Assembly (NCBI GenBank): GCA_027625915.1
Contig: JANTQA010000070.1
Coordinates: 4,221,001 to 4,285,000 of the forward strand
Length of the DNA: 64,000 nt
Direction: 5' to 3'
From: Anaeramoeba flamelloides
Lineage: Eukaryota > Metamonada > Anaeramoebidae
The stretch's first letter is position 1. Every line of letters begins with the position of its first letter. The translations under genes and the position numbers were made by a program. The notes under the pieces were generated by a model. It saw only the letters and a list, made by a program, of their open reading frames with translations, had not been told where the DNA came from and made no database searches. Positions 21,701-31,958 of the stretch are shown piece after piece.

Positions 21701-24700
21701 AGAATTTTGTTCTTTTTTTGAAACACTTTTTCAATTTTATTTTTTTTCCAAACTCCATCAAATAAATGTTATTTACAATACAATATTAACTATTATATTC
21801 ACACAAAAAAATACTTTAAATAATTTATAAATTAACTCAAATATCATCTCTTTTTTTAAATTCTGATTTGTTCAATAATTTTTACGATTCAAAAAAAATT
21901 AACATTTATAAATTTCGTTTTTCCTTTCGATAAAAATATTAAATTATTTAAAAATAAGATGACTTTTATCGTCAATTAGATAATAGAACTTGTGAAAAAA
22001 ATTATTTAATCAACTATAATTATATAAATACTTTTATATATATCAAGATCTAACATTTTTATTTTTTCGAATCTCTTTCATTTTGAAAGCTTTTAAATTC
22101 TCTAATAATTAAAATTTGTTAAACTTTAATTTTTTTTTTTTTTTAAAAAAAAAACAATTTTTAACACTTTAGCTGATTGTATTTTTGATGGATTTGCAAT
22201 TGTTTATTCAATGAAAGAGATTAATGATATAGAAAAAGAAATTACATATAGGCGAAGAAAATTTAGGGTAAATATTTTTTAAAAATAAAATAATTGTCAA
22301 TCAACAAAAATAAAAACTAAACTCCAAAATTTTGGAGTGACCATAACGAAAAAATTATATTGGTAAATGTGTTTAAATTCTATTAAAAATTATTAATTGA
22401 TCAATCAAAAATACGATCAACTCATTTTATTTAATTTCTTCTATTCAAAAAAACTTCAACTTTAACCTAATAATCATTGTAAAAAAAAAATTTGATCGAA
22501 CAAAACAGATTGAGGAGTTGGGAAAAAAATAAAATAAAATAAAAAACTAAAAAAATGAAAAAATGATTGAAATATTTTACAAAAATCTAAATTATTTCCA
22601 ATTTGAAGGAAATTATTTTATTGTAATTCTTTTAAACTGTTTTAACTGTGTCAAAAAATTTGGATTTTATTGATACTGTTAAGAGTTAAATAAATAAATA
22701 ATTTAATCTGATAATGAGAGAATTTTGAAGTGAATAAATTTGTAACTTCACATTCAAAGAGCGTCTAAAATATACACAGTCATTAAAACTATTTGAAACT
22801 TAATTTAAACCCCATTTCACTAAAAGTGACCCAGCCAGAGATGAAAAATTCACTTTTTTTTAGAATCAATGAAACTTAGATTTTTGAGAAATAAGAGCAA
22901 TAATAAACTTCAAATTAGATTTTGAGATTCATAATAGAAATACCTGAATAAACCATAAATTTCAAAAAAAATGTTATAAATTTTTTTACAATTTCATTGG
23001 AACATATCGTGCCAAATTTCACAATTTCTTTAGGAAAATTAAAATTGTTGACAATAAGATTTTTTAATTGTAAATGTATGAATTTTAAAAGAAAATACAA
23101 AGCCTCAATTTACTTAATGTTAATTTGGAGTTTTAAAAGATTTTTTTTTTTTCAAAGTTACTTTTTAAAAAAAAATAAAAAAGAATAGAAAAAAAAGAAG
23201 AAAAAAAAAAAGCAAAATACAAAAAAAAAATTGATTAAAATGAGAAAAAATGATCAGATATCAAAAATTAAAAATTTATTTTGAGAAGAATAAAGAATTA
23301 AACTCATAGAATATGTTTAACTTCTTTAATAAAACTGTCCTCCTTTGACTGAAAAAGAGTTTGGTCTTTTATGGAATTGTTTAGCCTCTGAAAATAATCA
23401 CAAAATCTGGATATCTGAATTAAAAAAAATTAATATATTTAATATATTAACAAATAATAACATTTTAAATATTATTACAAAAAAAAGATTCATCAAGTTT
23501 ATTAGTCCTAGTGGGTAATAAACTTATTTTTGAGTCTTTAATAAAATTCTTAAATAAAAATTTAGGAATTCTGTGGAGTGCCGTAGAGTACCGTAGAGTG
23601 CCGTAGAGTGCCTATATTTTCCAGAATTTTAAATAATTGAGAAAAATCTATGATTTTTTTCTATTATTTCAAATTCTGGAAAAGCTAACGGCGTTTTTTT
23701 TTAATTTGAGAAATAAACAGAAAATTAAATAAATTTTCGGTTTATTTCTCAAATTAAAAAAAAAAACTAACGGCACACACAAGAGTTTTTAATAACTCCT
23801 CCCTTATATAAAAAAAATAGGTGTAGTTTTTTAAAATTACATTTTGGGATTTAGTTTACGTGTATATGTATTGAATTTAATTAATAATACTCGATACTTT
23901 TCAATTTTAAATTTTAACAAAAAAATTTTCTTTTTGAGAATTTTTTGTTTTGGCAATTCTCCACAAAAATTAAAAGAAAGCAATCTACTAAAAAATCTTC
24001 TTTATTATGACTTTCAAAAAATTAATTTATCAAAGGTGACTCTGAAAAAAGTAAAATTATTAAAAACGATTGAAAATTGGAAAGAATTTGAGCATTTATA
24101 TAATATCATTTTTGCAAGAATTATGAAAACACTTGGCCTTCAACAAATGAGAAACAGATATTATGATGCTGAAAATGCGATACAAAATCAACAGTATCAT
24201 TTTGAATTATGGAGAGGGTATTATCATAATGTAAGTATGACCAAAATGGGTTCTTGTTTGAATTTAGATTTAATTCATAAAGTTGTTCGTACCGATACAG
24301 TTTTGGATAACTTCCATGAGGTTGCATCGTCATTTAATCAACGATTAAACCGAAGGTTTCAGCAAAATAGCCGTGATCGATATCAACAAGATAATAGGAA
24401 TCAGAACCGGACGAATATTGATTATACAGATGAAAAATTTCGATCCATTTTAAGAAAGGATCTCATTGGCCAAGTTGTTATGACGAGGTACAATAACAGG
24501 AGCTATATTATTAATGACATTGATTTTGAAAAGAATCCGTCATTTGAATTCCAGAATAAGGAAAATAAGACTGTATCTCTTTTTGAGTATTACAGAAATG
24601 TGTATCATAAAAATATTACTGATCGTAACCAACCGCTTTTAGTTTTAAAAAAGTTTCGAACTGACCCCGAAGGAAACAAAATTCAAGAGTTTTCATATTT

Positions 24701-26141
24701 AATACCTGAATTATGCTCAATGACAGGCCTAACAAATCGAATGAGAGAAAATTTTTATCTCATGCAAGAAATCTCTCGACATACCCAGATCCGACCAGAA
24801 AACAGGCTGCTTGAACTAAAAAAGTTTGTGCATCGAATTTTAACTACGGAAAAGGCCACTCTCGAAATGAAAAAATGGAGGATGTATCTCAAGTCAGATT
24901 TGATTGCAGTGCCAGGAAGGGTCTTAAATCAAGTCAATATACAATTCCGAAATAGGAACTGCAAATCTGGTGATAAGGGGAATTGGACCTATATTATAAA
25001 ACGCGCCAAGCCAATAAGGGCAAAGCAGTTTAGGAAATGGCTGATCATATACCCGCAATCAAAGGCTAACGAAGTGAGCAATTTTGTTGATACATTGAAA
25101 ATCACCGGGGGCCAAATGGGAATCGAATTTATGAAACCAAAGATGATCGGCTTACGCCAAGATACGGCAGAAGAATATTGTAGGCATATCCACAACGAAG
25201 TTGACCCGCAAGTGGACCTCTCTATTTGTGTTTTGTTTTCCGCGGATAGCAACAAGTATAATTCCATAAAGCAGCAAATGAGTTCAGAACGACCGGTCCC
25301 AAATCAATGTGTACTCATAAATACCCTCAGAAAGAAGAGGAACTTTAATGCTGTATGCCAAAAAATTGTATTGCAAGTTAACTGTAAAGCAGGTGGAGCA
25401 ATATGGAATGTCGATCTACCGAGAGACGAGCAGCGAAATATCATGTATGTTGGCATAGCCACCAGCTTTTCTTCAAACAGGAAAAACAATTCAATGGTCG
25501 GGTGCGTGGCGACAACATCAAATGACTGCACAGACTATTATACCAATGTTTTTGAAATAACCAGGCAAAAGCCAATTGAAAATCAATTAACATCCTTTAT
25601 CAAAAACGCACTTGACAAATACTTTACAAACAATAAAAACAAACCACCTAGAAATATAATAGTGTATCGTGACGGTATTTCAGATTCACAATTTATTAAT
25701 TGCATCGAGACAGAAATCTCCCAATTTTATAAGGCCTTTAAAATGTGCTCAGAGGAGTATAAGCCCGAACTAACCTGGGTTGTGGCACAGAAAAGAATAA
25801 AAACAAGATATTTTAATAATTCCCAAAACCCCATGCCAGGTTCTATCATAGACTCTGTAATCACAAAACCAAACAGATTTGATTTCTTCTTGGTGCCACA
25901 GCATGTCAATCAAGGGTCAGCAACACCAGTCCATTATCAATGCATCTACGATAACTCAAAAATACCAGGCGATACCCTAATTGAAATTACCTATAAACTA
26001 TGCCACATGTATTACAATTGGACCGGAACGGTGCGTGTTCCAATGGTTATACAATACGCGCAAAAAGCTGCTTTTTTGGCATACCAATCAACCAAACAAG
26101 AATCAAATCATATTTTACATGATAAATTATATTATCTTTAA
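18763..26141 (+). CDS. PIWI-clade Argonaute with substituted catalytic Asp
   Basis: Binds small RNAs. Readable exons: 18763-18878, 18967-19027, tentatively 19163-19181 and 19252-19378, then 24036-26141 (701 codons plus stop). The small exons encode the Argonaute N domain (FPKPRIGKNGRK, LLTNYF, then PEIRSK and LLQKEL; later QKVLIVFSKK). The large exon gives the linker, a PIWI-type PAZ domain (LIGQVVMTRYNN, PELCSMTGLT), MID with the 5'-phosphate pocket (YNSIK, NQC, QKIVLQ), and the PIWI domain to the canonical C-terminus LYYL. The catalytic tetrad is altered. The expected VGID reads VGIA (Ala codon 25458-25460), while Asp of VYRDG (25671) and His of TPVHY (25932) are kept; the glutamate is ambiguous. 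Slicing is therefore probably lost while RNA binding is kept. The frame is uninterrupted, so this does not look like a pseudogene. The 5' end is missing. The giant intron 19379-24035 carries foldback repeats. Confidence 0.9.
19455..19870. repeat. R7 palindrome-family copy in PIWI intron
   Basis: AGCTGATCGATTTTCGACTT followed by GGTATTGATTGTAACAGTAG, and the later AATTGACAACCCAAAAATT with CTGATTGGTCTTACAC, match the 48882-49450 palindrome. The copy is more diverged and its right arm is incomplete. It starts about 75 bases inside the proposed giant intron. Confidence 0.55.
20476..20640. repeat. Foldback R3 fragment in PIWI intron
   Basis: It contains GTGCTGTAGAGTATCGTCAA followed by CCTAGCTTTTCCAAAATTTA and a short hairpin ending AAAACCTAACAATAAATGTC. 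This corresponds to the outer arms of 12976-13538 with the centre missing. Confidence 0.55.
20660..20960 (+). repeat. Dispersed repeat R13 without terminal inverted repeats
   Basis: GCAAAGGAAAAGTTACAAAG, then AAAGATCAATTAGTTACTTA, ATACTGAAACA and the end GATTGTGGATGTGATTCTGG also occur at 33335-33610 in the same orientation and at 31420-31700 in reverse. I saw no inverted ends and no A/B box, so a SINE-like origin is only a guess. Confidence 0.5.
22319..22690 (+). repeat. R6-related repeat in PIWI intron
   Basis: It opens ACTCCAAAATTTTGGAGTGA and includes TTGGTAAATGTGTTTAAATT and the later TTTTAACTGTGTCAAAAAAT, in the same order as the R6 copies at 76-620 and 11996-12525. The copy is diverged and its outer ends are not clear. 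Confidence 0.5.
22805..23340 (+). repeat. Dispersed repeat R12, copy a
   Basis: It matches 55283-55790 over about 500 bases: CATTTCACTAAAAGTGA, TTCATTGGAACATATCGTG, TAAAAGAAAATACAAAGCCT, TTAATTTGGAGTTTTAAAAG and TTTTGAGAAGAATAAAGAAT all have counterparts in the same order. The copies are diverged and non-coding. Confidence 0.55.
23576..23782. repeat. Foldback R3 fragment with tandem terminal motif
   Basis: Around 23576-23612 the R3 end motif is repeated in tandem about three times (GAGTGCCGTAGAGTACCGTA and on). It is followed by a hairpin with TTTCGGTTTATTTCTCAAAT and CTAACGGCACAC. It ends about 250 bases before the proposed acceptor of the large PIWI exon. Confidence 0.6.
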
Positions 26142-28281
26142 TAATATTTTATTTTTTTTTTTTTTTTTTTTTTTTATAATATTTAATAATTACACAATTT
26201 TCATTTCTAATAAAAAAAAAACAGATATTAATTAAAACATAAAAAAATTGGAGTTTTTTTTTTCTTATTAAAATAGTAATTTGGCTCTTATAATTCTGAG
26301 TTCAAATGTAAACCCCAATTCAAAACTTTTCTCTTTGACAGATAAATTGTTAAAACACTTGTTTATTAACAATAAATCCAATTCAAAATTTTGACAAATA
26401 AAAATTCATTCTTTGGAAAAAAAAAACAAATTAAATAAATTATATAAGAAAATACTAAATTAGATTCACTAACTAAATTAATGTTTTCATAATAATTTAC
26501 AATATACAATCACTATGACAAAATAAAAAAATAAATAATTATTATTCAAAATAAAAAAATTTGTTTCAAAATTTTTGGAGTTTGGATTTTATTTTTAAGG
26601 GTTAAAATGTTAAAAAAAAAATAAAAGCTAATAGAGAGATATTTGAAGTGATAAAATATGAATCTTCTCATTCAAATAATATCAAAATATTAATGTCCAG
26701 AAACAGTTATTATAAGAATTTTCAGCTCAATTTAATTATCTAAGATAAAATGAAGAGTTATATGTTAAAAAAACAAATAAAGAATAAAAAAAAAGTAAAG
26801 AAATAAAAAATTTAAAAATAGATAAAAGGAAAAACCTTAAAGTTATTGGATCAATGTGAATTTGCGAGTTTAGGATTGTTAGGTATTATTTTGATTTGGA
26901 ATCCTTTTTTCGAATGCCTGTTGAATAACATTGGTAAAAAGGTATTTGTTTCATATCTTATAGATTTCTATTCTGTTAATTTTTATCAGTAATTCATCTA
27001 TACTAAAATTCAAAATTTTCCACACAGTTAAAACGGTTCAAACAATCACCAATTTCACAAATTGGAAATTATTTTGTTTTTTTGAAATATATGAAAAACA
27101 TTTTTTCATTTTTTCGTTTTTATTTGCATTTTATTTTTTGAAATTACGTAACTTGTGTTTTTTGATTAAAATTTTTTTTCAACAATTGATATTATGTTAA
27201 AGTTAAGTTGTTCGAAAAAGAAGAACTCAAATAAAAATAGTTGATAATATCTAACCATTTGATCTTTCAAAATTCCTAATAGAATTTTGACAAATTTACC
27301 AAAATGCATTTTTGTGTTTTGCTGATCTCTAAAATTTTTAACCCAACCTTAATTTATTTGTATTGGTAATTATTTATTTTTTTTTTTTGTGAGTATTGTT
27401 ATTTATAAACAAATATTCACATTTCAAAGGTAAATTGTTCTAATTTAGCATTTCTTATAAAATTGATTAAAAAAAATTTTTTTGAAATAATTGCATTTTG
27501 TTGTATTATAAATTTTAAATAGGGGTCTATATCTTCTTTTCTAAATGGAGGTGTCAATTTTTTTTAATTCTATTGAGTTATTTTTTATATTTTTTACAAG
27601 TTTTAACATAACTTTTCACTCATTTAAAAAATTTTATTACATTAATTTTTTTTTTTTTAGTTGGGGTTATTTTGGTTTTTGGTACTTTTTTCATCTATTT
27701 ATATGGAGATGTGGTGATCTATAATATGTTTTTTATTTTTCAGCATCTTTTTGATTGTCGTACTTTTTTTGATCTATTTATGTTTTTATAAAGGTTATTT
27801 TGAATTTTTTCATTTTGATTGGAGGTTTTTTAAAATGTCAACCATATTTAGTGAATTAATCAAAGCTTGTGTAAACATATTTTTAAAATGGAAAATTAAT
27901 TAAAAATTTTCAGATATTTCCACGAATTTATCAGCAGGATTAGAAAAATAATTAAAAGAAAACTTTCCCAAATATAATTATTTAATTATTATCATTAAAG
28001 TAAAATTATATAACAATTTCTTGTTTTAATAATATTTATAATAGATTTTTAGAGCAATTTAAACCATTATCTCTAATACCATTTACCTTCAATTACAAAT
28101 TACTTTGATTATCGACAAAATGGAGGTCCCCAATAAACACATCGAGAAAGAAAAACAAAGAAGTTTCAATTTAATTAACAAACAAGACAATCGATGAAAA
28201 TCGTCAAAGATCATTCATTTTTTCTGTTTTATTATTTCTTTTTTTGCAAAGCTTGAATACTCATCTATTGATCTCTTTTCA
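26142..28281. other. Intergenic region between PIWI and HMG-box gene
   Basis: The region opens with a run of about 26 T just after the PIWI stop. It then holds diverged R6-like segments (about 26540-26760 and, reversed, 27010-27410) and A/T-rich filler. No exon or RNA gene is seen. The promoter of the HMG-box gene should lie near the right end. Confidence 0.5.
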
Positions 28282-28815
28282 ATGACACAAAATAGTCAAA
28301 AAAGAAAAATAGAAAAAGAAATTGCAATTGAACAAGAATGTTTCCATCTCATTTTAAATGGCAAAAAAAAATTACGTTATTCAGTATTATTTAATGATCT
28401 TCAATCACAAATCAAAAAAAAGGTCAAAAATAAACAGCAGAAGAAATTACAAAAGAGAAAAATTGTTACAATGAACAGTTCAAGGCCAGGGGGGGCTTTT
28501 TTTCTTTTTTTAAGAGATTTCAGAAGGCAAAACAAAAAGAAAAACAAAACAAAAAAAATACAACAAAAAGAGATCTCTAAAAGGGCATCTATCGAATGGG
28601 GGAAGTTAAAGAAAAGCAAACGTAATAAATATAATAAAATAATTAAAGAACAAATCCAGGAATGGTTAAATTCAACAAAGAATTTGGAGAACGAGTCCCA
28701 AAGAAAAAGAAAAAGTGTTCCATCAGAATCTGTGGATGAAGAAGGAAATCACACAAAAAAATTTAGACCACCAACCAGAAAGAATGATCAATTTCCTCGT
28801 TTGTTCGAATATTAG
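28282..28815 (+). CDS. Small HMG-box protein, single exon
   Basis: The frame encodes 177 residues without introns. Residues about 66-132 read as an HMG box: SRPGGAFFLFLRDFRR matches the P-x-x-A-F-x-x-F start. It continues with a K-rich first loop, ISKRASIEW (Trp106) and then KLKKSKRNKYNKII, the W-x-x-L-s-x-x-x-k-x-x-Y pattern. The N-terminus (1-62) is strongly basic, as is the part following the box, which contains RKRKS, a plausible nuclear localisation signal. HMG-box proteins bend DNA or bind it sequence-specifically. Which type this is (architectural HMGB-like or MATA/SOX-like) cannot be told. Pro-Gly-Gly in the first helix start and the long basic loop are unusual. The start codon is the first ATG of the frame. 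Confidence 0.75.
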   Translation: MTQNSQKRKIEKEIAIEQECFHLILNGKKKLRYSVLFNDLQSQIKKKVKNKQQKKLQKRKIVTMNSSRPGGAFFLFLRDFRRQNKKKNKTKKIQQKEISKRASIEWGKLKKSKRNKYNKIIKEQIQEWLNSTKNLENESQRKRKSVPSESVDEEGNHTKKFRPPTRKNDQFPRLFEY

Positions 28816-28984
28816 ACTTGAAAACATTTTTCCTTTACTTTGCAAATAAAATTCATACAAAACCAAACACCATTTTTCTAATCACTTTTTTGAATATTAC
28901 CCATTCCTATTTATTCAAAAGAAAAGAAAGAATTTTTTTTTTTTTATTTTTCAACAATTACAGATCACACTCCAAAATAAGACT

Positions 28985-30375
28985 CTTTCCTGAAAAAAGT
29001 TTAAAATTACTGTTGCTGAAAAAAATTGGGATTACGGAAAAAAAGATGGACAATTATTTTGTCAAAAAGAAAAAACAAATTTAATTGCCAACATTAGTAA
29101 AACTGATCAAAAAGTACTATGAATTTTTTTAAGATAATAAAAATCCAAATGGTAATTAAATCCTTTTAAGAAGTGTGGTATCTAACTTAGATTCTTAATT
29201 TCAATTACACCAAGATCCTTCAAATAGAATGTATTAACTGTTGAGAGAAAAATGTTGGACACAGAAAAATAGTTGGACAGCAATTTTAATTGGGAACATT
29301 ACTGAAAATGATTTTTAATTTCAATCGTTTGTGAAATAACTAAAGAAAATAACAATAATCTACTTATTAGAATAAGGATTAATGTAATTGTACTTTTTTC
29401 GAAACCTTCTCTCTTATAATCTAAAGCAAGTTTAAAAATTACCATTTTCAGAATTAATAGTAAACTTTACTAAAACTTGGTTTTTTGTTAAAATAACATG
29501 ATCTACTTTAGTTGTCAACTATTCAAATGAGTATTCTACACACACCACAGATTAATGAACTTGTAACACCTTTAAACCTGGATTTATATAAAAGTCGCCT
29601 AGTTATCAATAGGATTTGATTTTCAATTTTACCAATGTTCCCAATTAAAAATGGTTTGCAAACCATTTTTCTGTTTCCAACATTTTTCTCTCAACAGTAA
29701 AAATCAATTTCTTTTATTAATAGTAAAAAGTGGCAAAAATGAGTAAAAAGTACATCTTTTTCGACAATTTATATCTGACAAATTACATGTTTCAGAGATC
29801 CCTTAATATTTAATCTGAATTATTTTGTAAGTACTTAAGAAAAATTCGATTCATGTTCAGATAAAGCAATTGTGAAAATGAATAAAATTTCAGATTTTTC
29901 GATTTTTTATTGTAAATCTTACTGAAAACTTTATTTTTTTAAAAAATAGAATCGAATATGAAGATAAAGGATCTAAAAACCAAAGAAATCAATATAAAAT
30001 TCAAAGAACTAATCCAACAAATTCTTATTTTTACAATAACATATAAATTGTCAAAGATAAAAAATAGTGATAATTCTTCATTTCTGTAAAGATTTAGTTT
30101 TATAATAAAAATTTGGTATTTAGAAATTCTTCTTGGACTATCTTGATGAAATTGAAATTAAAGCAAAATAAGTAAGATACTCTTCTCTCAAGGTTTTAAT
30201 CACCATTTGGATTTTTATTATCTTCAAAAAATCATAGTGTTTTTGATCAGTTTTACTAATGTTGGAAATTATTTTTTTTTTCTTTTTGACAAAATAAATG
30301 TCCCTCTTTTTTTCCACATTCCAATTTTTTTCAGCAACAGTTGTGTCTTTATAATTCAAAAATCACAATGACCAA
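28985..30375. repeat. Inverted-repeat pair enclosing a MITE
   Basis: GTTGCTGAAAAAAATTGGGA, then TTTTGTCAAAAAGAAAAAAC, AACATTAGTAAAACTGATCA and AATAAAAATCCAAATGGT (about 29012-29155) recur in reverse complement at 30185-30345. The arms are about 200-250 bases. The TAA-flanked element at 29238-29697 inserted between them, so it is younger than this pair. Confidence 0.6.
29238..29697 (+). mobile_element. MITE with TAA target duplication, copy B
   Basis: The 460-bp element has ends CTGTTGAGAGAAAAATGTTG and CATTTTTCTCTCAACAG, flanked by TAA on both sides (29235-29237, 29698-29700). It is in the same orientation as 40163-40604 and opposite to 2575-3032. The interiors agree closely, including TAATCTACTTATTAGAATAA. 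It has no open frame. Confidence 0.88.
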
Positions 30376-31419
30376 TTTACTCTCATTGCCAAATTCGCCA
30401 AAGATATAATTCCCGATTCTTAAACTTGGATTGTATCTAATTTTTAAATAAAATTCTTTTTCAAATATACAAAGTAATTTTAAAAAAGTTCTCCAAACAG
30501 GTTGACCGAAGTTTGCTGACTGATTTTAAAGATACTATTGAATTTTTTTTTTAATCGTACTTTTTTAAAAGGACTCTGAAGCATTTTATCAAAAAAAATA
30601 CCAAATTATTAAATTTTTGACAAATCAAAATTCAATCTTTGAAAAAAATAATCATATTTTATCAATTCTAGGCAAAATAGTAAATGAGATAATTAAATAA
30701 TCAATATTTTCTATTATTTATCATTGACTAATATAATAAACAAAAAATAAATAAATATATAATTATCAATCAAAAATAAATCATCTGTTTAAATTTTTAA
30801 ATGAGTCCTCAAAAAAAAAAAAAAGTATAAATTTATTTAAAATTCTATTAATAGTTATTGACCAATAAATAGTTAGACACCACCAAAGAATTTTTTGATT
30901 TATCTATTTAAGGGAATTCAACTCTTACCTTGTATTAATCATTAAAAAAGTCTTTATAATGGAACTCAAAGGAAAACAATTTGGTAACTTGAAGAAATGA
31001 AAAAAAAAAAAAAAATACGAAAAAATGATCAAATCGATCTTTCTTGAATGAAAATTATTTTCAATTTGAATTAAATAGTATTAGTATTATTCTTTTAACT
31101 GTTTTAAAATTTTGAATTTTAGTTTATATTACTAACTCAGAAAAAAAAAAAAAATGTTAATTACTTTCATTCTTGAAGAAGTGTAAAGTACACTTTAAAT
31201 GTACGTTTACTTAAAGTTCCTTAAAGATAATTTAACATTAAAATCCAAGGATTTTCATGATTTTTCAATAGAGATATACTTTTCCGATTATATTATATGT
31301 TAAAAAGTAAATGATAAAGATTAAAAATATGCTAAAAAAAAGAAAATTAAATGAAATTTAAATAGGGGTTATAAGAAGTAATTTGTAAAAAATCAAAAAA
31401 AAAAAAAAAAAAACAATAC

Positions 31420-31700
31420 TATCTTTAATTAAGAAGACTCAAAATCACGGCCACGGTACTTTTGGTTGATTTAATAATTTGATAATTGATCATGAATGGT
31501 AATTTGGGGATGTAGTTTAATTGTTGTAATTTCTTTTTTCTTTTTGATCTCATTAGTTTTAGACATTTAGATTTTTCACGATTGCTTTTTAGTTTAGATT
31601 TTCAAATTACTCATATTTTTGTGTTTCAGTATTATCAGTATTAATTAAGTAATCACTTGATCTTTTTCCTTTGTAACTCATCTCCCAAATATAAAGAAAA
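31420..31700 (-). repeat. Dispersed repeat R13, reverse copy
   Basis: It reads as the reverse complement of 20660-20960 and 33335-33610: TTGATCTTTTTCCTTTGTAA appears near the right end and TTTGTGTTTCAGTATTATC before it. At its left, AAGACTCAAAATCACGGCC matches the opposite end of the other copies. Confidence 0.5.
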
Positions 31701-31958
31701 TTTGTGGCATAAAAAAATGGAAAAAAAATAAAAATTATGTGAATGAATTAATTTATTTATAAATTATTGGTTAAAATAAAATATACAAAAAGATTGAAAA
31801 AAGAATATAAAAAAAATTTACATATAAAAGTTATAATTATTGAAAAAATTTATAATATTTTAATTATTAAAATAAATAAAAAATAAAATAAAAAAAGAAA
31901 GGTAAAATTATTTTCTTTCTTTCCATTATTATTTTAAATAATGTTCAAGTACATCTTC

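Larger units (their letters stand above)
28816..31958. other. Intergenic region, repeat-filled
   Basis: Between the HMG-box stop and the end of the kinase on the other strand there is no recognisable exon. It contains an inverted-repeat pair (28985-30375) enclosing a TAA-flanked MITE, an R6-like copy at about 30810-31140, and an R13 copy at 31420-31700. Two frames of about 70-90 codons here (28818-29084, 30138-30359) are the two arms of that inverted repeat rather than genes. Confidence 0.55.

Noticed and set aside
23844-24035. Upstream part of the open frame leading into the large PIWI exon as coding
   Set aside because: It is F/N/I-rich without family similarity, while similarity begins right at the proposed acceptor at 24035.
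28818-29084. A small gene directly behind the HMG-box gene
   Set aside because: The frame overlaps one arm of an inverted repeat whose other arm (30138-30359) is also open, and composition is K/F-rich.
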